Shown here piece after piece: positions 27,687-35,819 of a stretch of DNA of 64,000 nucleotides. The position numbers and the translations under genes are program-made. The stretch spans positions 28,653-92,652 of the forward strand of contig NZ_BOOP01000046.1 in NCBI RefSeq assembly GCF_016863295.1. Direction: 5' to 3'. Position 1 is the first letter of the stretch. Each line of letters begins with the position of its first letter. The notes under the pieces are model-generated. The model did no database searches. It saw only the letters and a program-made list of their open reading frames with translations, and was not told the DNA's origin. Origin of the DNA: Planotetraspora phitsanulokensis. GTDB taxonomy: Bacteria; Actinomycetota; Actinomycetes; Streptosporangiales; Streptosporangiaceae.

Positions 27687-29072
27687 ATGCGTTCCTGGGG
27701 TGTTTCGTCGAGAAGAGCCGCCGCGCTGATCGGCTGGGTCGCACTGTCGGCCCTCGTGCCGGGCGCCGCCCACCTCCGGGCCGGCTGGAGGCGCACGGGG
27801 TTCGCCCTGCTCGGCGGATACGCGACCCTCGTGGCCTGCCTCTGCGTGGTGACCGCGGTCGCCGACGCCGGCCTGGCGGGACGGGCGCTGGCCTGGCTGA
27901 CGCAGATCACCGTGGCCGCCCTCGTCGGCGGCGTCGCCTGGCTCTGCCTGGTCGTGCACTCGTTCGTGGTGCTTCGCCCGGGGCGCCTGCCGCAGGGCGC
28001 GCAGGTGGTGGCGGGCCTGGCGACCGGCACGCTCGCCGTCCTGGTCGCCGTGCCGTTCACCGTCGTCGCCGAGTACGCGGCGATCTCGGAACGGACGATC
28101 GACACGGTCTTCACCGAGCCGAAGATCCCCGGCGAGCCCGTCAGGCCGGAGGACCCGTGGGCCGGCCGGAGCCGCATAAACGTGCTGCTGCTCGGCGGGG
28201 ACGGGGACATCAGCCGCGTCGGGATCAGGACCGACAGCATCAACGTGGCCAGCGTCGACGTCCGCACGGGGAGGACCGTGCTGCTGGGGCTGCCGCGCAA
28301 CCTCGAGCACGTGCGGTTCCCGCCGGGCAGCCCGATGGCGGCGCGGTTCCCGTCCGGGTTCCTCCTGCCGGAGTCCCGGCCCGGCTGGCGCGAGGACCTG
28401 CTCTACTCGGTGTGGCAGTACGCCGACGACCATCCCGAACTGTTCGGCGGGCGCACGGACATGGGCGCCCAGGTGCTGAAGGAGACCGTCGGCCACATCC
28501 TCGGCCTCCGGATCGACTGGTACGCGATGGTCAACATCTGGGGCTTCGCCAAGATCGTCGACGCGCTCGGCGGGCTGGTCATCAGCGTCGACAGGGACAT
28601 CACGTACGGCACGTACGGCGAGGGGACGGTCGCCGCGGGGACCCGCAGGCTGAACGGCACCGACACGCTCTGGTACGCCCGGTCGCGCACCGGCAGCGAC
28701 GACTACGACCGCATGCGCCGCCAGCGCTGCGTGTTCGGCGCGCTGCTCCAGCAGGCGGACCCGGCGGCCGTGCTCAGGCACTACGGCCAGATGGCCGAGG
28801 CGACCGAGGAGATCATCCGGACCGACGTGCCCCGGCCCATGCTGGAGCACCTGGTGCCGCTCGCCTGGAAGGTCAAGCAGGCCGGCGTGACGAGCCTGCA
28901 GTTCATGCCGCCGCTGATCAGCACGGTCGCCCCCGACTGGGCCCGGATCCGGTCGCTCACCGCCCAGGCTCTCAGCGAGTCCGCGGCTCCCGACGCCGCG
29001 CCCCACCGGCCCGTCGTCGCCGAGCCCGCGCCGACCTTCGCCGCCATAGGCGAGGGCTGCAGCGCCGTGTGA
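27687..29072 (+). CDS. LytR-CpsA-Psr (LCP) family protein
   Basis: A 461-residue LCP phosphotransferase-type protein, which in other bacteria attaches wall glycopolymers to peptidoglycan. The N-terminus has about four hydrophobic segments in place of the usual single anchor. The LCP domain (about 165-400) shows NVLLLGGDGD, RTDSINVASV, GLPRNLEHV and WYARSRTGSDDYDRMRRQR, with the conserved Arg/Asp residues. The start at 27687 follows a Met/GTG choice (GTG 27681 also in frame). Its stop forms part of a shared terminator hairpin. Confidence 0.9.
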   Translation: MRSWGVSSRRAAALIGWVALSALVPGAAHLRAGWRRTGFALLGGYATLVACLCVVTAVADAGLAGRALAWLTQITVAALVGGVAWLCLVVHSFVVLRPGRLPQGAQVVAGLATGTLAVLVAVPFTVVAEYAAISERTIDTVFTEPKIPGEPVRPEDPWAGRSRINVLLLGGDGDISRVGIRTDSINVASVDVRTGRTVLLGLPRNLEHVRFPPGSPMAARFPSGFLLPESRPGWREDLLYSVWQYADDHPELFGGRTDMGAQVLKETVGHILGLRIDWYAMVNIWGFAKIVDALGGLVISVDRDITYGTYGEGTVAAGTRRLNGTDTLWYARSRTGSDDYDRMRRQRCVFGALLQQADPAAVLRHYGQMAEATEEIIRTDVPRPMLEHLVPLAWKVKQAGVTSLQFMPPLISTVAPDWARIRSLTAQALSESAAPDAAPHRPVVAEPAPTFAAIGEGCSAV

Positions 29073-29093
29073 CGGCCCCCTCCGAGGCCGTCA
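29070..29093. terminator. bidirectional terminator built from both stop codons
   Basis: TGACGGCC at 29070-29077 and GGCCGTCA at 29086-29093 form a perfect 8-bp stem with an eight-base loop. The left arm begins with the TGA of the LCP gene. The right arm ends with the stop codon of the convergent enolase-like gene. Confidence 0.7.
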
Positions 29094-30086
29094 GACCCGG
29101 AAGGACTCCCGGGCCAGGCGGCGCACCCGCGCCTCGTCGACGGTGTGGCCGAGGCCCGGCTGAGTGAGCGGGATCGCGACGACGCCGCCCGAGGCGCCGA
29201 CCGGGGGCACGACGACCTGGGCGCTCTGCGGCGGCTCGGCCACTGCGCTCGGGAGCGTGCATCCCGGCAGGCTGGCCACGGCCACGGTCGCCGCTCGGGC
29301 CAGCCCCGCGCCGAGGCCGCCCATGCAGACGATGTCCCATCCCGCCTCGACCGCCCGGTCGTGCGCGGCGCGCACGGCGCCGAGCGAGCCGAACCGCGAC
29401 GGCCGCAGCAGCAGCGCGCGACCGGCGTGCACCCCGACCGCCTCGTCCAGCTCGGCCACCGAGTGGACCTCCACCGCGACCGGCGCGTTCACCCGGTCCT
29501 GCAGCTCCGCGCTGGTCAGCAGATCCGCGAACGGACGCTGGATCGCGGCCAGGTCATAGGAGTCCAGCGCCTCGAGCTGGGCGATGTCGGTGTAGGCGCC
29601 GCGGCCGTCCACCGCGATGGCCAGCCCCGGGTACGCGGCCCGGACCGCGCGGACCGGCTCCACGTCCCAGCCCGGGTGGATGTCGATCGTGACGTGGGCG
29701 TAGCCCCCGCCGACGTGGCGGTTCACCCGGGCGACCATGCTCTCCAGCGAGCGGTCGGCGGGCACCCGGACGGTGGCGATCAGGGAGGTGCGGGTCCCGC
29801 CGAGAGCGTGGGAGAGCGGGACTCCGCTCATCCGCCCCCACAGGTCCCAGCACGCCATGTCGCCAGCCGCCCCTCCGGGGATCTGCCCCAGCTCGGACGG
29901 GTGCTCCCAGTCGACGCCGATCAGCGCGGGCAGCGACTTCTCGAGCAGGTTCTCGGGTGACGGCTGGACGATCTCCCCCCAGCCGGTCATGCCGCCGTAG
30001 TCGGTGAACTTGACCAGAGCGCTCTCAGGGCGCCTGCCGTACGGCAGGGTCATCCTGAAGATCTCGAGCTCCCGAACGCGCGGCAA
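29091..30086 (-). CDS. enolase-superfamily protein lacking catalytic residues
   Basis: A 331-residue protein with the two-domain layout of the muconate-lactonizing/o-succinylbenzoate-synthase group. Compared with active members, the KxK pair is T133-x-D135 (HVTIDIHPG), the first metal Asp is kept (D160 in VDGRGAY), the second metal Glu is Q183 (IQRPF), the third ligand region DES reads VEVHS, and the C-terminal lysine (KPxR) is R228. Fold motifs GGLGAGLARA and LPGCTLPS remain. It is therefore probably not an enzyme of the normal type. Possible scaffold, sensor or new chemistry. It follows the MFS gene by 38 bases. Confidence 0.8.
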   Translation of the reverse strand: MPRVRELEIFRMTLPYGRRPESALVKFTDYGGMTGWGEIVQPSPENLLEKSLPALIGVDWEHPSELGQIPGGAAGDMACWDLWGRMSGVPLSHALGGTRTSLIATVRVPADRSLESMVARVNRHVGGGYAHVTIDIHPGWDVEPVRAVRAAYPGLAIAVDGRGAYTDIAQLEALDSYDLAAIQRPFADLLTSAELQDRVNAPVAVEVHSVAELDEAVGVHAGRALLLRPSRFGSLGAVRAAHDRAVEAGWDIVCMGGLGAGLARAATVAVASLPGCTLPSAVAEPPQSAQVVVPPVGASGGVVAIPLTQPGLGHTVDEARVRRLARESFRV

Positions 30087-30124
30087 TGGAAATCCCCCTT
30101 GTTTCAGATCTCCATGGTGCCCGC

Positions 30125-31471
30125 TCAGCGAGTGTGGTCAAAACGCCCGGCGATGGCGGCGCCCGTCCCGGCCATCGCGGCGAGCAGCGCGAAGCACGCC
30201 AGATAGACGGCCACAGTGCCGCCGAAGCCCGCGAAGATCGCGCCCGTGGCGGCGACCGCGACGATCGAGAACGCGGACTCCCCGATGGACAGGGACGCGG
30301 AGTTGCGGCCCTCCTCGCCGGGCGCGGACAACTCCAGGACGAGGACGGACAGCGTCGGGTAGACGAGGCCGACGCCGAACCCGGCGAGGACCCATCCCAT
30401 GAACGCGGCGAACACGGGGACGCCGTCGAAGACGGCCAGAGCGGTGACCGCGATGCCGGCCGCGATCAGCGCCGTGCCCACGCGGAGCACGACCGCCCTG
30501 CCGAACTTCCCGCGCCCCTGGATCCACGAGCCGAGCGACCACGCGAGCGCGCCCCCGGTGAGCGCGACGCCCGCCTGTGCCGGGCTGAGCCCGCGCTCGG
30601 TCGTCAGGCTGAGCGGGACGAAGACCTCGGTGGCGAAGAAGGCCCCGGCCGCGAGCCCGCGCAGCGCGACGACGGTCGGCAGGCCACGTGCCGCCCGCAG
30701 CGTCCCCGAGGGGAGCAGCCGGGGCAGCGCGACGACGAGGAGCACCAGCCCCACGATCGCCAGCGACGACACCGGCCACGCGGCACCGCTGCCGTACTGG
30801 AGCAGGGCTGCTCCCAAGGCGGCCACCGCGCCCCACGCGAGGGCCGGCGCGAAGTCCCGGTTCGCGTCCGTTTCCGCGGGCGGCGCGGTCTGCCTCGGGA
30901 GGCCGCGCCACAGGACCAGCACCGCCGGCGCCGCCAGCATCGGCACGCCCAGGAACACCCAGCGCCAGCTCAGCTGCTCGGCGACGACGCCGGTGATCGC
31001 GGGCCCGACCACCGAGGGCAGCACCCAGGCGGCGGCCAGCAGTGAGAAGACCTTGGGGTGCGCCTGCGCCGGATACACCTGGGCGACCAGGACGTAGAGG
31101 GCGACGTTGAACAGGCCGCCGCCGAGCCCCTGGACGAACCGCCCCGCGAGGAAGACCTCCATGGTGGGAGCCGTCCCGGCGACGACGAGCCCGGCCATGA
31201 ACGCGGCGATCCCGGTCCACAGGGGCGCGCGGGGTCCCTTCACGTCGCTCCAGCGCCCGCCGGCGACCGTCGCGATCACTCCCGCGGCCAGGCCGCCGCT
31301 GAAGGCGAGCCCGTACAGGTGGTAGCCGTCGAGCTCGCGCCCGACGACGGGCATCGCCGTCGCCACCGCCAGATACTCGAACGCCACCAGCGTGCTCAGC
31401 GCGACCATTCCGGCGCTGAGGGCGCGCAGTCGCGGGGAGAAGACGGCGGGCTCGGTCAAGGTCGCGGTCAT
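30125..31471 (-). CDS. MFS transporter
   Basis: A 448-residue major-facilitator transporter with about 12-14 membrane helices. The loop between helices 2 and 3 reads GGRWSDVKGPR, the MFS signature motif A in degenerate form. Motif C-like glycine-rich sequence (GPAITGV) sits in helix 5, typical of drug/proton antiporters. I choose ATG 31471, which has AAGGTG six bases upstream; a GTG at 31480 is in frame. It begins 10 bases after the VWA gene stop, so it may be read in the same transcript as the MoxR-VWA set. Substrate unknown. Confidence 0.88.
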   Translation of the reverse strand: MTATLTEPAVFSPRLRALSAGMVALSTLVAFEYLAVATAMPVVGRELDGYHLYGLAFSGGLAAGVIATVAGGRWSDVKGPRAPLWTGIAAFMAGLVVAGTAPTMEVFLAGRFVQGLGGGLFNVALYVLVAQVYPAQAHPKVFSLLAAAWVLPSVVGPAITGVVAEQLSWRWVFLGVPMLAAPAVLVLWRGLPRQTAPPAETDANRDFAPALAWGAVAALGAALLQYGSGAAWPVSSLAIVGLVLLVVALPRLLPSGTLRAARGLPTVVALRGLAAGAFFATEVFVPLSLTTERGLSPAQAGVALTGGALAWSLGSWIQGRGKFGRAVVLRVGTALIAAGIAVTALAVFDGVPVFAAFMGWVLAGFGVGLVYPTLSVLVLELSAPGEEGRNSASLSIGESAFSIVAVAATGAIFAGFGGTVAVYLACFALLAAMAGTGAAIAGRFDHTR

Positions 31472-31481
31472 GTCATGCACC

Positions 31482-32612
31482 TTACGAACGTCCGTCCGCG
31501 GGTGCCATCAGACGTTGGTCGTAGGACCTCCGCTCGATCGCCGCGGCCATGAGCTCGGGGAACGCGTCGGGCGTGCAGGCGAAAGCCGGCACCCCCATCT
31601 GGGCGAGGGCCGCCGCGTTGTCGTGGTCGTACTGTGGCGTCCCCTCGTCGGACAGGGCGAGCAGCACGATGACCTGGACGCCGGCGGTGGTCATCGCGGC
31701 CACCCGCCGTAACATCTCCTCGCGCACTCCGCCCTCGTAGAGGTCGCTGATCAGCAGGAAGATGGTGTCGGCGGGGCGGGTGATCAGGCCCTGGCAGTAG
31801 GCGACGGCGCGGTTGATGTCGGTGCCGCCGCCGAGCTGGGTGCCGAAGAGCACCTCGACCGGGTCGTGCAACTGGTCGGTGAGGTCGACGACCGCGGTGT
31901 CGAACACGACGAGCGAGGTCCGCAGCGACCGCATCGAGGCGAGCACGGCGGCGAAGACGCTCGCGTAGACCACCGAGGCCGCCATCGACCCGCTCTGGTC
32001 GACGCACACCACGACCTCCCGCTGGACGGCCTGCTGCCTGCGGCCGTAGCCCACCAGCCGGGACGGCACCACGGTGTTCCGCTCGGGCAGGTAGTTCTTC
32101 AGGTTGGCCGCGATGGTGCGGTTCCAGTCGATGTCGGCCACCCGTCTCGGCCGGTGGGTCCTGGCCGAGCGGTCGAGGGCGCCGGTGACGGCGGCTCGGG
32201 TCCGCCGCTCGAGCCTGGCCTCAAGCTCCCTCACCACCTTCCTGACGACCGCCCGAGCCGACTCCCGCGCCTTGTCCGGCATCACCCGGTTGAGCGACAG
32301 CAGCGTCCCGACGAGATGCACGTCGGGCTCGACGGCCTCCAGCATCTCCGGCTCCAGCAGGAGCCTGGTCAGGTTGAGACGCTCGATCGCGTCCTTCTGC
32401 ATGATGTGGACGACGGTCGACGGGAAGTACTCCCTGATGTCCCCCAGCCACCTCGCCACGCGGGGCGCGGAGGCGCCGAGACCGGCGTCCCGTTCGTAGA
32501 GCGCCGACAACGCGGCGTCCATCCCGGCGTCCGGGCCCTGCAGCGTGCTCTGGAGCGCGCCCTCCGACGCGCCGCCGAGCACCAGCCTCCACCGGCGTGC
32601 CCGCTCGTCCAT
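31482..32612 (-). CDS. VWA-domain protein (YehP-like)
   Basis: A 376-residue cytoplasmic protein. The N-terminal 195 residues are helical (WLGDIREYFPSTVVHIMQKDAIERLNL). The C-terminal half is a von Willebrand A domain with an intact metal-binding DxSxS site, DQSGS at 205-209, a MIDAS Thr in GGGTDIN and the Asp in LISDLYEGG. In MoxR-VWA systems the VWA protein is the substrate-facing adaptor. Its ATG overlaps the DUF5682 stop by one base (TGATG at 32614-32610). It is the last of the five strictly coupled genes. Confidence 0.88.
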   Translation of the reverse strand: MDERARRWRLVLGGASEGALQSTLQGPDAGMDAALSALYERDAGLGASAPRVARWLGDIREYFPSTVVHIMQKDAIERLNLTRLLLEPEMLEAVEPDVHLVGTLLSLNRVMPDKARESARAVVRKVVRELEARLERRTRAAVTGALDRSARTHRPRRVADIDWNRTIAANLKNYLPERNTVVPSRLVGYGRRQQAVQREVVVCVDQSGSMAASVVYASVFAAVLASMRSLRTSLVVFDTAVVDLTDQLHDPVEVLFGTQLGGGTDINRAVAYCQGLITRPADTIFLLISDLYEGGVREEMLRRVAAMTTAGVQVIVLLALSDEGTPQYDHDNAAALAQMGVPAFACTPDAFPELMAAAIERRSYDQRLMAPADGRS

Positions 32613-34762
32613 CACGCCCTCCCCAGGATTTCCAGAACGGTCCGTACGGCTCCCGCGGCCTGCTCCTCGTCGGCGTCGGACGCCTCGCGGGCGGGAACGG
32701 GAGCGCCGGAGCGAACGCGATCGCCGATCATGCGGCGCTCGGGCGGGGCGAAGGCCCCGAAGGTGCGCCGGAGCAGCGGCAGCACGTCGACGAACGCCAC
32801 CGGCGGCAGTCCTGTGAGCCAGCCGTCCACGATCGCGAGCAGCCTCGGGTCGTGGACCAGCAGCAGTCCGCCGCCCGACAGGAAGCCCTCCATCCACGCG
32901 GCGGCCCGCTCGGGCGGATTGCCGGACGACATCGCCCGCGCCATGCGGACGGACACGTCGTCCACGCTCGCGTCGGCGTCGAAGAGGATGCGCACGATCC
33001 GGCCCTCGATGATGCCCGGCAGCCCGGTGCGGCGGGCCAGGTTCGCGAGCGTCGCCTGCCACAGGTCGCTCCCGAGTAGTCCCACCGCGCTGTGGACTCC
33101 GTCGATCAGGCCGGTCATCTGCCGCGCCGAGTCGTCGTCGAGCCCGGTCAGCGCGGGCGCCAGGCCGGCGCAGATCCGCGCGAGCAGCGAGTCGGTTATC
33201 GCGGCGAGACCGCCGGTCCCGCGCACGTCTCCGTAGCGCTGTGCCCGGACGAGCGCGGGCAGGGCCGCCATGAGGTGCGAAACCTGCCCGTCGAGCGCGG
33301 CCTTGTCCTTGATCGCCTGCAGGATGCCGGGCAGGGCGGCGGTCAGGTCGGCGAGCAGGCACCGCTCGACGAGCGAGGTCAGGTCGGCCAGCGACGCGTC
33401 CTCCCGCGCCGCGAGCTCCCCGGCCCGGGCGGCCGCCGCGTCGTCGACGGTGACCCCCCAGGGGGCCGCCTCGATGAGCGCCACGTCGAACTCCGGGCGC
33501 CACTCCAGCGTCCACGACTCCCTGAAGGTGCCCTTCCCGCGGGTCTGCCGCGTCGTCCCCCACGGCACGCCGATCATGTTCAGCCGGTGCAGGAGGCGGC
33601 TTCGCCCGAGGTCGAGCGGCTTGCGCAGGTCGAGGTCGTGCTCGCGGGCGAGCGCCTCGGGCTTGAGGCGCAACCGCCGTTGCTCCTCCCGTAGGTGCCG
33701 TTGCAGCGGGACCATCGGGGTGGAGCCCGGCACACCGCCGAGCCGCTCCCCCACGACCATGCGGCGCTGAATCAGCTCCACGGGCAGGTCGTCGCCTTCG
33801 CACAACACCGCCCTGGCGGCCTCCGTCACCTCCGAAAGCCCCGCGAGGGGCCGGCCACGGAGCCCGGCCAGGCCCTGCGCGAGCCGTACGGACTCGATCA
33901 CGTGGGCGGAGGAGACCGGCAGTCCCTCTTCGCGCAGTACCGCGGCGGCCCCGGCCAGCCAGCGCTCGACGGGACGGTCGGGAGCGGAGAACAGGTGGTC
34001 GTACCAGCCCGGCGAGGCGACGCCCGCGCCGTATCCGCTGCGGGCGGCCAGCCGTCCGTGCGTCCACGGCACCCAGGTCATGTCGACCTTGACCTTGGGG
34101 ATGCCCCGCAGCAGTCGCTCGTCCTGCGCCGCGGGAGGCAGGTGGGTCAGCGCGGGGACGTGCCACGCGCCGCAGACGACGGCGACGGAGCCGAACCCGT
34201 CCTTGAGCGCGTTGCGTAACGCCCGGCGCATGGCGGCCTCGCGCAGCGCCTCGGTGCCGGTCGGCTCGTGTCCCTCTCTGAGGGCGGCCATCGCCTCGGC
34301 GACCGCGTGGAGGGTCCCTGTCTCTCCGCGATGCTCGACGACGTCGTCCCACCAGCGCTCGGGATCGTCGTACCCGGCGGCCCGCGCGAGCTCTCCGATC
34401 GGGTCGAGCCGCGCGTGCTCCTCCCCCTCCTCCTCGGGCAGGGCGAGGCTGTGGGCGGCGGGCAGGTCGCAGAAGCGCACCTCGACGCCCGCCTCCCGTG
34501 CGTAGGCGATGGCCTGCCATTCGGGCGAGAACACCGCGAACGGCCAGAAGGCGGCGCGTCCCTGCGCGTGCGCCAGGAGCGCGACGGGGGGTTCCATCTC
34601 GGGATCTCCCGCCAGCGCCACGAGGGGGTCGGCCTCCGGCGGCCCCTCGATGAGGACGACGTCCGGCCGCAGCCGTTCGAGTTCGGCGCGAACGGCCTTC
34701 GCCGAGCCTGGACCGTGGTGCCGGACGCCCAGGATCGACGGCGCGGCGACCTCAGCCCGCAT
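32612..34762 (-). CDS. DUF5682 protein (YehM-like), ChaN/TraB-like N-terminus
   Basis: A 716-residue protein always found with MoxR/VWA partners as far as I recall. The N-terminal 210 residues carry motifs LGVRHHGPGS (11-20), LIEGPPEAD (37-45) and CGAWHVPAL (197-205). Their spacing (His cluster, Glu-Gly-Pro, GxxH) resembles the EreA/ChaN/TraB superfamily of putative hydrolases; that link is my inference. The remaining 500 residues are mostly helical and of unknown fold. The ATG lies inside the end of the MoxR gene (11-base overlap). The apparent longer frame upstream is out of context. Confidence 0.8.
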   Translation of the reverse strand: MRAEVAAPSILGVRHHGPGSAKAVRAELERLRPDVVLIEGPPEADPLVALAGDPEMEPPVALLAHAQGRAAFWPFAVFSPEWQAIAYAREAGVEVRFCDLPAAHSLALPEEEGEEHARLDPIGELARAAGYDDPERWWDDVVEHRGETGTLHAVAEAMAALREGHEPTGTEALREAAMRRALRNALKDGFGSVAVVCGAWHVPALTHLPPAAQDERLLRGIPKVKVDMTWVPWTHGRLAARSGYGAGVASPGWYDHLFSAPDRPVERWLAGAAAVLREEGLPVSSAHVIESVRLAQGLAGLRGRPLAGLSEVTEAARAVLCEGDDLPVELIQRRMVVGERLGGVPGSTPMVPLQRHLREEQRRLRLKPEALAREHDLDLRKPLDLGRSRLLHRLNMIGVPWGTTRQTRGKGTFRESWTLEWRPEFDVALIEAAPWGVTVDDAAAARAGELAAREDASLADLTSLVERCLLADLTAALPGILQAIKDKAALDGQVSHLMAALPALVRAQRYGDVRGTGGLAAITDSLLARICAGLAPALTGLDDDSARQMTGLIDGVHSAVGLLGSDLWQATLANLARRTGLPGIIEGRIVRILFDADASVDDVSVRMARAMSSGNPPERAAAWMEGFLSGGGLLLVHDPRLLAIVDGWLTGLPPVAFVDVLPLLRRTFGAFAPPERRMIGDRVRSGAPVPAREASDADEEQAAGAVRTVLEILGRA

Positions 34763-35819
34763 CGCGGCAGGCCCGGTAGAAGTCGCGCCAGTCGTCGCGG
34801 TCGCGGACCACGGCCTCGAGGTACTCCTGCCAGACCACCCGGTCGGCCACCGGATCCTGGATGACCGCGCCGACGATCCCGCCCGCGATGTCGGCGGGGC
34901 GGAGCACCCCGTCGCCGAAGTGGGCCGCGAGGGCGATCCCACTGGTCACCACCGAGATCGCCTCGGCGGTGCTCAGCGTGCCGCTCGGCGACTTGACCTT
35001 GGTCCGCCCGTCCGACGTCACTCCGGAGCGGAGCTCGCGGAAGACCGTGACCACGCGGCGGATCTCCTCCATGCCTGCCGGGGTCTCGGGCAGCTCCAGC
35101 GAGCGGCCCAGCTGGGCGACCCGCCGGGACACGATCTCCACCTCTTCCTCGGCGCTCGCGGGAACGGGCAGCACGACGGTGTTGAAGCGCCTGCGCAGCG
35201 CGCTCGACAGGTCGTTGACGCCCCGGTCCCTGTCGTTGGCCGTGGCGATGACGTTGAAGCCCTTGGCCGCCTGGACCTCCTCGTTGAGCTCGGGGATGGG
35301 CAGCGTCTTCTCGGACAGGACCGTGATCAGCGCGTCCTGGACGTCGGAGGGCATCCGGGTGAGCTCCTCCACCCGGGCCAGGCGACCCTCGGCCATCGCC
35401 CTCATCACCGGGCTCGGCGTCATCGCCCCGCGGGAGGGGCCCTCCGACAGGAGGCGCGCGTAGTTCCACCCGTAGCGGATGGCCTCCTCGGCCGTGCCCG
35501 CCGTCCCCTGGACGAGCAGGGTCGAGTCACCGCTGACGGCGGCGGCGAGATGCTCGGAGAGCCAGGTCTTCGCGGTGCCGGGCACGCCGAGCAGGAGCAG
35601 CGCCCGGTCGGTCGCCAGGGTGGCCACCGCGACCTCGACGATCCGCCGCGGGCCGATGTACTTGGGCGTGATCTGGTCGCCGTCCCCGAGGATGTACGTG
35701 GTCACCGCCCACGGGGAGAGCCGCCAGCCGGGCGGGCGCGGCCGGTCGTCGTCCTTGGCGAGGACGGCCAGCTCCTCGGCGTACAGGTCTTCCGCGTGGG
35801 GGCGCAGGACGGTGGTCAC
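34752..35819 (-). CDS. MoxR-family AAA+ ATPase (YehL-like)
   Basis: A 355-residue AAA+ ATPase expected to form hexamers that remodel protein complexes. Walker A is GVPGTAKT (78-85), sensor 1 is in ATANDRD (191-197), and the arginine-finger region is ALRRRFN. The Walker B segment reads ARVEELTRMPSDVQDAL, with Glu-Glu at 150-151 where MoxR proteins usually have Asp-Glu. GTG start at 35819 overlaps the DUF5691 stop (GTGA). Its gene neighbours (SWIM, DUF5682, VWA) match the YehL branch of MoxR proteins. Confidence 0.9.
   Translation of the reverse strand: MTTVLRPHAEDLYAEELAVLAKDDDRPRPPGWRLSPWAVTTYILGDGDQITPKYIGPRRIVEVAVATLATDRALLLLGVPGTAKTWLSEHLAAAVSGDSTLLVQGTAGTAEEAIRYGWNYARLLSEGPSRGAMTPSPVMRAMAEGRLARVEELTRMPSDVQDALITVLSEKTLPIPELNEEVQAAKGFNVIATANDRDRGVNDLSSALRRRFNTVVLPVPASAEEEVEIVSRRVAQLGRSLELPETPAGMEEIRRVVTVFRELRSGVTSDGRTKVKSPSGTLSTAEAISVVTSGIALAAHFGDGVLRPADIAGGIVGAVIQDPVADRVVWQEYLEAVVRDRDDWRDFYRACRDAG

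Noticed and set aside
32613..34520. Long N-terminal extension of the VWA gene frame
   Set aside because: It runs through the DUF5682 gene in another frame and is Arg/Gly-rich shadow sequence; the ATG at 32612 overlapping the DUF5682 stop is the better start.
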